Shown here piece by piece: positions 33,101-38,523 of a stretch of 38,523 nt of DNA. A model generated the notes under the pieces. It did no database searches. It worked only from the letters and a program-made list of their open reading frames with translations, and was not told the DNA's origin. The stretch is from Candidatus Woesearchaeota archaeon (GTDB lineage: Archaea; Nanobdellota; Nanobdellia; Woesearchaeales; JAGVXP01): NCBI GenBank assembly GCA_018303725.1, contig JAGVXP010000050.1:77579-116101 (forward strand), written 5' to 3'. The position numbers were made by a program, and so were the translations under genes. Each line of letters begins with the position of its first letter. Position 1 is the first letter of the stretch.

Positions 33101-34039
33101 ATGGGATTCAAGAATAAAAAATCACAAGAAGCATTTAGCTGGATACAGGCCCTTATCATATTCCTTATTGTCTTGGCTATTATTTTTGTTTTTTATAAGA
33201 AAATTTATGGAGGCACCGAAGAGAAAGTGCCGGAAGTAATATGCGAAACAAGTGTTAACACACATGCAGCTGCTCATATTAAGGGAATTGATTTGTCTGG
33301 TGACATTAACTGCCCAACACAATACAGGACTGTAAAGAAAGACGAAGATGTTAAGGAGGAATTAGCAAAGTATATGGCCAGAACATGGAGGATATTTGGC
33401 AAAGGAGAAAAAAAACTATTTGACGAGAATGTTTTAAAAAGAGATAAGTTCTGTGTCATTTACTATACATTAGAATTTGAAGATAAAAAACAAGTTTTTA
33501 ATACAAAGGAATTCATTGAATATCTAAAAAATACTGAAATTGCTCCAGAATTCAGGTCAATAGGTTATGATGAGCAAGGAGAAAAAATTCGTTATTATGA
33601 ATATCTAACCCCTTTTAAAACCAAAGATCTGGATTTATCTAGGGTTCCTATGTCTGACTCTGATAAAATAGACACCAGCTATATGTATAGCACCATATTC
33701 ACATACACTAAGAAAGGTGCCTTTAATGAGTTATTCTACAAAGCTACTGGCGGAAGTGTTGCTACTGGTGTTGTTCTAGGTACAGTTTTAGCAGGCATTG
33801 TTGTTTTAACTGCTCCTATCTCATTGCCAGCTACTGCCGTTGTTGGAGCAAGTGCAGCAGCAGGCGGGGTTGCTTTTGGCATAGTTGGAGGTTTGGGAGC
33901 ATCACAACTAGGAGGCATTACACAGGACTGGGACGCGGCAGTTGTACTTTACCCGCATGACCCTAAAGCATTAAATAAATTAGATTGTACCTACCTTCCT
34001 GCTAAACAGGATGTTGGAGAGGATGAGCAGAAAACATAA
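33101..34039 (+). CDS. Pilin-like membrane protein B (312 aa), paralogue of 31125-31940
   Basis: KNKKS-QEAFSWIQALIIFLIVLAIIFVFY is a class III signal and helix. The exterior has CPTQYRTV, TWRIFGKGEKKLFDEN, DKFCVIYYTLEFED, IRYYEYLTPF and a final DWDAAVVLYPHDP with Cys in LDCTYLP. Unlike its paralogue, it has a Gly/Ala/Val-rich hydrophobic insertion (about residues 220-275), probably two membrane helices. It begins a new plus-strand transcript running to 35444. Confidence 0.74.
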   Translation: MGFKNKKSQEAFSWIQALIIFLIVLAIIFVFYKKIYGGTEEKVPEVICETSVNTHAAAHIKGIDLSGDINCPTQYRTVKKDEDVKEELAKYMARTWRIFGKGEKKLFDENVLKRDKFCVIYYTLEFEDKKQVFNTKEFIEYLKNTEIAPEFRSIGYDEQGEKIRYYEYLTPFKTKDLDLSRVPMSDSDKIDTSYMYSTIFTYTKKGAFNELFYKATGGSVATGVVLGTVLAGIVVLTAPISLPATAVVGASAAAGGVAFGIVGGLGASQLGGITQDWDAAVVLYPHDPKALNKLDCTYLPAKQDVGEDEQKT

Positions 34040-34062
34040 ATAATTTATATAAGGGAGTTAAA

Positions 34063-34230
34063 ATGATAACTAAAATGAGGTTTAATAAGAAAGCCGAAGA
34101 CGGCATGAACTGGACTCTTATCGGGATAGTCTTATTTTTGTTGTTATTGGCATTTATAATAATAGCTGTAACAACACCTTTAGGAGGGTATATAATAGAG
34201 GGGCCTTGCGAAGCGCTCCCTTTTTGTTAA
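34063..34230 (+). CDS. Small pilin-like membrane protein (55 aa)
   Basis: MITKMRFNKKAEDGMNWTLI and on: KKA-EDGMNW is a class III-type signal (Glu near the start of the helix is typical of pilins), then a strong hydrophobic helix and a short tail with two cysteines (GPCEALPFC). GGGAG at 34053-34057 gives a Shine-Dalgarno 5 bases before ATG 34063, and its stop is one base from the next start. Function unknown. Confidence 0.65.
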   Translation: MITKMRFNKKAEDGMNWTLIGIVLFLLLLAFIIIAVTTPLGGYIIEGPCEALPFC

Positions 34231-34231
34231 A

Positions 34232-35206
34232 ATGAATAAAAAAGCAGGCATGAACTTTCAAATGGTTATGTTGATAGCAGTACTTTTCTTTCTCGCGTTA
34301 ATTCTGGTTTCTGTCTGGCCCTACTTAATGACAACAAAAGACAATTTTTTAGCCTTTTTAGGTATAGGGGACTACCAAGCAAAAAAACTACTCAATCAAG
34401 CAGATGCCGCTTTTGATAGCAAGGAATATAACGAAGCACTTGAATTGTATAAAAAATTTCTGGATAAATATCCTAACAATCCAGATGCTTATAGGGCGCA
34501 ATTGGGTGTTGCTAAGAGTTATAAGGAATTAGGAGAGTATGACAACGCTATAGAATCCTATAATAAGGTTTCTAGTTATCCAATACATCCAAAATTGAAA
34601 TCAAAAGTGGATGAGATGGTGAAACTTTACATAGAAAATGCAAAATTAACCTCAGAAGTAAACCCATATGAAGAGGCTAAAAAATTGCTTGATGAGGGTA
34701 ATTATCAAGAGGCGATTAATAAATTTGAGGTATACATCAAAGAGCACCCAGATTCTAGTTTATTAGCCCAGGCACAAATAAGAATTGGTGAATCTTACTT
34801 TAAATTGGGGGATTATATTAATTCTGAGAAAGCATATAAAAATGCGTTAGAGAATTATGTTAATTTGATGAGTGAAGAACAAAAAGCAACTGTTCAAACA
34901 ATGATTGAATCATCTATAAATAGCCTTTTCAATTTAGCTAAAAGGGAATTTGATAGGGGCAATTATAGGGGGGCAATTAACAGGTTTGAAACATTTTTAA
35001 TAGAACATCCTGGCTATTTAGCCCAGACAGATGAATTTGAAGTAGACTATGTCATTTTGGAGTCTTATTATAATTTAGATGAATGTGATAAGGTTATAGA
35101 AAAAGGAGATAAAATAGTTACTGAATATAGCTTTGAACAAGCTCCACAAACTAGAGCTAAGTTAGATAATCTAGTTAATGATTGTAAAGCCAAAGTTGCT
35201 AGTTAA
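34232..35206 (+). CDS. Membrane-anchored TPR protein with class III-like signal
   Basis: A 324-residue protein. MNKKA-GMNFQMVMLIAVLFFLALILV is a pilin-like signal helix. The exterior is entirely alpha-helical, with about five tetratricopeptide units: AFDSKEYNEALELYKKFLDK, YKELGEYDNAIESYNKV, LLDEGNYQEAINKFEVYIKE, YFKLGDYINSEKAYKNAL, EFDRGNYRGAINRFETFLIE. The spacing resembles YbgF/BamD-like TPR domains that bind extended peptides. It is probably a scaffold or assembly chaperone for the surface proteins around it (inference). It is one base from both neighbours. Confidence 0.82.
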   Translation: MNKKAGMNFQMVMLIAVLFFLALILVSVWPYLMTTKDNFLAFLGIGDYQAKKLLNQADAAFDSKEYNEALELYKKFLDKYPNNPDAYRAQLGVAKSYKELGEYDNAIESYNKVSSYPIHPKLKSKVDEMVKLYIENAKLTSEVNPYEEAKKLLDEGNYQEAINKFEVYIKEHPDSSLLAQAQIRIGESYFKLGDYINSEKAYKNALENYVNLMSEEQKATVQTMIESSINSLFNLAKREFDRGNYRGAINRFETFLIEHPGYLAQTDEFEVDYVILESYYNLDECDKVIEKGDKIVTEYSFEQAPQTRAKLDNLVNDCKAKVAS

Positions 35207-35207
35207 A

Positions 35208-35444
35208 ATGAATAAGAAATCCCAAGGCTTGCCAATAAATATGGTCATATTGCTAATCCTTGCTTTAATTGTATTAGTTGTACTAATATACATCTTTTCA
35301 GGGAAAGCAGGAATTTTTAGCAGGACAACAACTACCTGCTCTGGTAAAGGTGGTGTTTGTCTTAAAGAGTGTACCAGTACACAAATGCAGACCATCGGTA
35401 CTGATTGTGCAAAAGAAAACAAAGTATGCTGCTTAGAAACATGA
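35208..35444 (+). CDS. Small disulfide pilin-like protein 3 (78 aa)
   Basis: NKKS-QGLPINMVILLILALIVLVVLIYIF is the class III signal and helix, followed by SGKAGIFSR and a domain with CSGKGGVCLKEC and GTDCAKENKVCC. The closest paralogue is the 85-aa protein at 30433, which shares GTDC, the terminal CC and CxxKGG.C. I chose ATG 35208, one base after the TPR gene stop. Confidence 0.78.
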   Translation: MNKKSQGLPINMVILLILALIVLVVLIYIFSGKAGIFSRTTTTCSGKGGVCLKECTSTQMQTIGTDCAKENKVCCLET

Positions 35445-35454
35445 TTTTAGTAAG

Positions 35455-35465
35455 ATTTAAATAAA
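35455..35465 (+). promoter_or_regulatory. TATA box of the last pilin-like pair
   Basis: ATTTAAATAAA lies ~27 bp from ATG 35487, so the last two plus-strand genes probably have their own leaderless transcript. Confidence 0.5.
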
Positions 35466-35486
35466 ACCAAATTAAAATTCAATAAG

Positions 35487-35942
35487 ATGATAAAACAAAA
35501 AAAGGGAATGGAAGGAGGAATGATGTTGTTGGTTGTAAGCGGTGTACTAGCTTTAATCATTTTTGTCTTCTATATAGTTACTGGTGGAAAATTTTTTGGA
35601 GCATTTGGGGAAGCAACAGATAAACCTATAATTGAACAAAAACTCAAATTCTGCGAGCAAAAAAAAGATAACCCCCTCTACAGCGGTTATTCAAACATGG
35701 ACAATGACCAGTATCTTGATTTTTGCGATAACTGCCCTTTGGTTCCAAATAATGATCTGGCAAAATACCCTGACAATGATGGGGATTTATTTCCTAAAGG
35801 ATGCTGCGGCAATGACGGCTCAAATTATATAAACAAAAAATCTCCAAAGGATATAGGTTATTGCAGCGATAAGGATGAGGAGACAGCAGATGCTGATAGA
35901 GACCCAAGAAAACATCCTGCCTATTCTTATAAAAAGAGCTAA
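35487..35942 (+). CDS. Membrane protein with calcium-binding TSP3-like segment (151 aa)
   Basis: KQKKG-MEGGMMLLVVSGVLALIIFVFYIV is the signal helix. The exterior carries YSNMDNDQYLDFCDNCPLVP and PDNDGDLFPKGCCGNDG, with Asp/Asn spacing and a Cys pair as in thrombospondin type 3 repeats, so it probably binds calcium. This parallels the DxDxDG repeats of the 1834-aa surface protein. Most likely a surface component. Confidence 0.74.
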   Translation: MIKQKKGMEGGMMLLVVSGVLALIIFVFYIVTGGKFFGAFGEATDKPIIEQKLKFCEQKKDNPLYSGYSNMDNDQYLDFCDNCPLVPNNDLAKYPDNDGDLFPKGCCGNDGSNYINKKSPKDIGYCSDKDEETADADRDPRKHPAYSYKKS

Positions 35943-35953
35943 CTTTCATTAAA

Positions 35954-36622
35954 ATGCTCAATTTCAAAAAAATCAGTTTCTTTAACAAACTCAGAAGAAA
36001 TAAAAGGGGAGATGAAGGTGGCAGCATTATTGGCATCCCTATGGGAGAAGCCATTGGAATATTTGCAGCTGTTTTTGTTATAGTTATAATAACAGTTTTG
36101 ATATTGAAAATGCTTGGTTTTTTTGGGCAGGAAAAGGCAGCTGCAATAGAAAATCTTAGAGAATTAACAACTAAAATACAAGATATGTTAGACAATCAAA
36201 ATAGTCCTGTCTTTGAAAAAGATATCCCTTATTACAAACCCGGAGGATATTTATTAATGGCTTTTGATACTGACTACAAGCCATTCAATGCAAACAAAAG
36301 GGAAAATATTGAAAGGCCGGAAGACCATTGTTATTACCAGGCATGTATATGTTTATTCACCAATATAAACGCAGAGGAAGTCATTGTTTGCAAGCCCTTT
36401 GTAGAAAAAATAAATTTTATAACATATGGCAATATGAATGATTACTGGAAAACCAGGGTTCCTAAAGATGATGAAGGTTATATTGAATTGTTTACTGTTA
36501 AAAAAGCCATATTCAAACTTTATATTGAGAAAGCTGTTACTGATAAAGGAACCACGGTCTTTATTGATGAATTAAGTGATGAAGAAGTGAAGAAAAGAAA
36601 AGAGCCGTTAAAAAAAGATTAA
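35954..36622 (+). CDS. Pilin-like membrane protein (222 aa)
   Basis: A basic leader ending RNKRG, then DEGGSIIGIPMGEAIGIFAAVFVIVIITVLIL. The exterior has a coiled helix (AAAIENLRELTTKIQDML), then a beta-rich domain with FLMAFD-type strands (GGYLLMAFDTD), CYYQACICLF and VIVCKPF. The order long helix, then L-(L/M)-A-F-(D/N), then Cys, is common in DPANN pilin-like proteins (memory). It ends the plus-strand surface block and is convergent with the broken lipoprotein 26 bases on. Confidence 0.72.
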   Translation: MLNFKKISFFNKLRRNKRGDEGGSIIGIPMGEAIGIFAAVFVIVIITVLILKMLGFFGQEKAAAIENLRELTTKIQDMLDNQNSPVFEKDIPYYKPGGYLLMAFDTDYKPFNANKRENIERPEDHCYYQACICLFTNINAEEVIVCKPFVEKINFITYGNMNDYWKTRVPKDDEGYIELFTVKKAIFKLYIEKAVTDKGTTVFIDELSDEEVKKRKEPLKKD

Positions 36623-36648
36623 TAAAACTTAAGCATACCCCTTACTTT

Positions 36649-37165
36649 CTAATATTCTACTTCAGAAACCTCAGGTAGCACTGGTTTATTACCAGTACCC
36701 AAATTATCAACCCTCCATCCATTTGGCGTTTTTCTACAACTAATATACTGATTATAAGAAAATCCTCGAAATGAGAAAACCATTCTTGTATTAAAAACAG
36801 CATAACCTCCTCTTTGTTCTGTTTCCAATATTTTATATTTCATACCTCCAAACTTTTCAATCAACACCCTCTTAAGATTTTCTTCGCTACCCCCGTATCA
36901 TTAACAAGCCTCATATAGTCCTCATTTCTCAAACAAACCCCCCTTAAAAGATATAGATTAGCTGTTCTTAGAGAATCCATATATGTCTCTAAAGCATCCT
37001 CAGGAGTTGACAAGTAAGTAACTTCGGTGGAAGCGCTAACATTCACCTTTATTTTTGTTATTTCCTTTGGTCGTTCACTACATCCTTCTGCTAAAATATT
37101 ATACAACCACCCATAACTAAACATAAAACTCCATTTATTATTTTGTATTTCCAATCACTCAACAT
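36649..37165 (-). pseudogene. Lipoprotein 3 of the trio, broken by two single-base frameshifts
   Basis: From ATG 37165, MLSDWKYKIINGVLCLVMGG stops at a TAG after 24 codons. One extra base in the A4 run 37093-37096 would join it to LAEGCSERPKE (lipobox-like) and on to YLSTPEDALETYMDS, the family motif. That frame stops at 36861, and adding one C in the C5 run 36890-36894 restores GSEENLKRVLIEKFGGMKYK and the beta-sheet end VLPEVSEVEY. Both breaks are one-base losses in homopolymers. This is either real decay or assembly error. A TATA box at ~37188-37198 is still in place. Confidence 0.72.
37131..37156 (-). repeat. 26-nt exact repeat, copy 2 (broken lipoprotein)
   Basis: Second copy of the 26-nt repeat, in the same orientation. 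The bases upstream of the two start codons are also alike (A/T-rich with a TTTTAAT block), so promoter and signal peptide were duplicated together. Confidence 0.85.
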
Positions 37166-37198
37166 TTTAATTCATATGAAAACACCCTATATAAAAAA

Positions 37199-38512
37199 TT
37201 AATGAACCCCAATCTTGGGTCTATCTGTGATACTTATTGTTTGGTATGTATTTTTACCTCCCACATCAACTTTAATCTCTGTATTTGATACCCAACTATC
37301 TACAAACAACATTCTATTGCTGTTTGTTAGTCTAGTTCTATCCTCACCATTTGGTCTGATTATTTCTATTTGATGAACACCATAGTTATTTGGCCAACTA
37401 AATGCAATCCACTCGCCATTCGGCGACCACGCTGTTGGTGTTCCATAAAGATAAGCCCCCCCAGATGTCAATCTTCTTATTGCACATTTTCCATCAGAAC
37501 ATAATATATACATATCACCTTTACCATCTCTATTTGAATAAAAAGTGATATATCTTCTATCTGGCGATAGTACTGGATTACAATCAATAGCCTTATGGTG
37601 GGTTAATCTATGTTCACTTCCATCAGGGTCTTTTCTGTATATATCCACATTTTCATCTTTTTCAATAGCAAAAACAGTTATATCAGGTATTTTTTCATTA
37701 TCCTTAATCACAACCCCTTTATAACCATCTCTAAGCATTTCAATTTTGTCTTTATTCATCATAATAAGGCAACAATATATTGGGGGAATTAAAGTTCCAG
37801 ATTTAGGCCGACTGAAATTTAGAGGTGTTAATAAATAAGTAAGATCGCCATATATTTCATCATAATCAACAGTTGTTTCAATCCTTATACCATCTACATT
37901 TGGAGATATACCACTTATTGGAATAGCAAATGTTTTTTTCTCCTTTTGAAATAATTTATATGAAGCATGATATTTAACAGGATCAAATTTTTCACTCAAC
38001 TCTTTAATCTTCGCTATAGCCTCTTCTTCAGTTCTAACACCAAAAACCACCCAATCTATGCCTTCATTTGACATAGGGAGACTTTTACTAAATTCTTTTG
38101 GAACTGGTTGCCATTCATTACTATTTGATGTATTATAACTTATTTTGTCAATATAAAGATTAGTATTACATACGTATAGGAGAGCTAAGGAATCAATATG
38201 TGAAAATTCTGTGTTTGGTGTTTTAACCTCTATTTCAATTTGGTATGCATGTTTTCCTTTGTCTATCCAATGCCTAAGAGTTGTGCTATACCTCCTACCA
38301 TCTTTTTCAAAAGGGAAAACCATCTCTCTGATGTTTTCACTTTCACTAGCGTAAGCATTACTACTAATAGAAACAGGATTTCTTGATGACACTTCAAATT
38401 TAGTAGGAATTACAATATCTAAATTATCTAAAGTCACAACTCCTGCTCCTGCTAAGAGAAATCTTACTACCTTATTCCTGCTCAATTTTCTAGCTAACTC
38501 TCCCAACCCCAC
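37199..38512 (-). CDS. Secreted TolB-like beta-propeller protein
   Basis: A 437-residue protein. A basic N-terminus then a hydrophobic stretch (VVRFLLAGAGVVTLDNLDIV) suggests export. Residues ~45-270 are an unrecognised beta-rich domain. Residues ~290-430 carry PD40/WD40-like TolB blades: DGSEHRLTHH, LSPDRRYITFYSNRDGKGDMYIL, RRLTSGG, WSPNGEWIAFSW, HQIEIIRPNGEDRTRLTNS. The start GTG 38512 follows an in-frame stop at 38516-38518, so no longer form exists unless ATT is used. It is 33 bases upstream of the broken lipoprotein. TolB-type proteins bind other envelope proteins; the exact role here is unknown. Confidence 0.78.
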   Translation of the reverse strand: MGLGELARKLSRNKVVRFLLAGAGVVTLDNLDIVIPTKFEVSSRNPVSISSNAYASESENIREMVFPFEKDGRRYSTTLRHWIDKGKHAYQIEIEVKTPNTEFSHIDSLALLYVCNTNLYIDKISYNTSNSNEWQPVPKEFSKSLPMSNEGIDWVVFGVRTEEEAIAKIKELSEKFDPVKYHASYKLFQKEKKTFAIPISGISPNVDGIRIETTVDYDEIYGDLTYLLTPLNFSRPKSGTLIPPIYCCLIMMNKDKIEMLRDGYKGVVIKDNEKIPDITVFAIEKDENVDIYRKDPDGSEHRLTHHKAIDCNPVLSPDRRYITFYSNRDGKGDMYILCSDGKCAIRRLTSGGAYLYGTPTAWSPNGEWIAFSWPNNYGVHQIEIIRPNGEDRTRLTNSNRMLFVDSWVSNTEIKVDVGGKNTYQTISITDRPKIGVH

Positions 38513-38523
38513 AATTCATTAGA

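Noticed and set aside
1-38523. CRISPR arrays, tRNA or rRNA genes, transposases
   Set aside because: No regularly spaced repeats, no tRNA-like cloverleaf with a GTTC loop, no rRNA sequence and no transposase motifs were found by reading; a covariance-model search would be needed to exclude small RNAs.

Overview
The window looks like a chromosomal segment of an AT-rich archaeon, probably a DPANN lineage such as a Woesearchaeota/Pacearchaeota relative. The evidence is a two-subunit archaeal PolD, an archaeal Orc1/Cdc6, TATA boxes about 26 bp upstream of many start codons (leaderless transcripts), and a long run of membrane proteins with archaeal class III (type IV pilin-like) signal peptides. 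The lineage is inferred; no rRNA or tRNA gene is present to confirm it.

Replication block (1-4744). PolD large subunit (partial), PolD small subunit (split by a +1 frameshift in an A-rich homopolymer tract) and Cdc6 lie head to tail on the minus strand. The 304-bp gap upstream of cdc6 holds two inverted ORB-type Cdc6-binding sites around a very AT-rich core, and is almost certainly a replication origin. A PP-loop tRNA-thiolation-type enzyme reads away from it on the plus strand.

Radical-SAM block (5690-15578). A tight plus-strand operon encodes six diverged radical SAM proteins, one of them with two radical SAM cores, and a small CC-motif protein resembling DUF483. It converges with a minus-strand operon that looks like a His-Xaa-Ser (HXS) peptide-modification system: two HxsD-like proteins, an HxsB-type radical SAM/SPASM maturase, a membrane-anchored short protein ending in five consecutive His-x-Ser units, and a membrane-anchored Cys-rich protein. 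A canonical HxsC is not in the minus-strand operon; members of the facing array share features I remember for HxsC. Eight radical SAM cores in about 9 kb is exceptional.

Cell-surface block (15616-36622). It starts with an unusual fusion of a type IV prepilin peptidase (A24) to a GT-C glycosyltransferase, divergent from a small ribbon-helix-helix regulator whose start codon abuts an inverted-repeat operator. The regulator overlaps an 820-aa secreted Cys-rich protein, a 397-aa pilin-like protein and an 1834-aa surface protein with Ig/FN3-like, Cys-rich and calcium-binding repeats and a Lys-rich cytoplasmic tail. About fourteen small to medium pilin-like membrane proteins follow. The prepilin peptidase could process most of them, and the glycosyltransferase half could supply sugar for the many N-x-S/T sites of the large proteins (inference).

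Minus-strand islands (31942-33002 and 36649-38512) hold three paralogous lipoproteins, one of them broken by two homopolymer frameshifts, and a TolB-like propeller protein. Recent duplication is shown by exact 34-nt and 26-nt repeats. No CRISPR array, insertion sequence, rRNA or tRNA was seen. The only stretch over 300 bases without a gene is the origin region.
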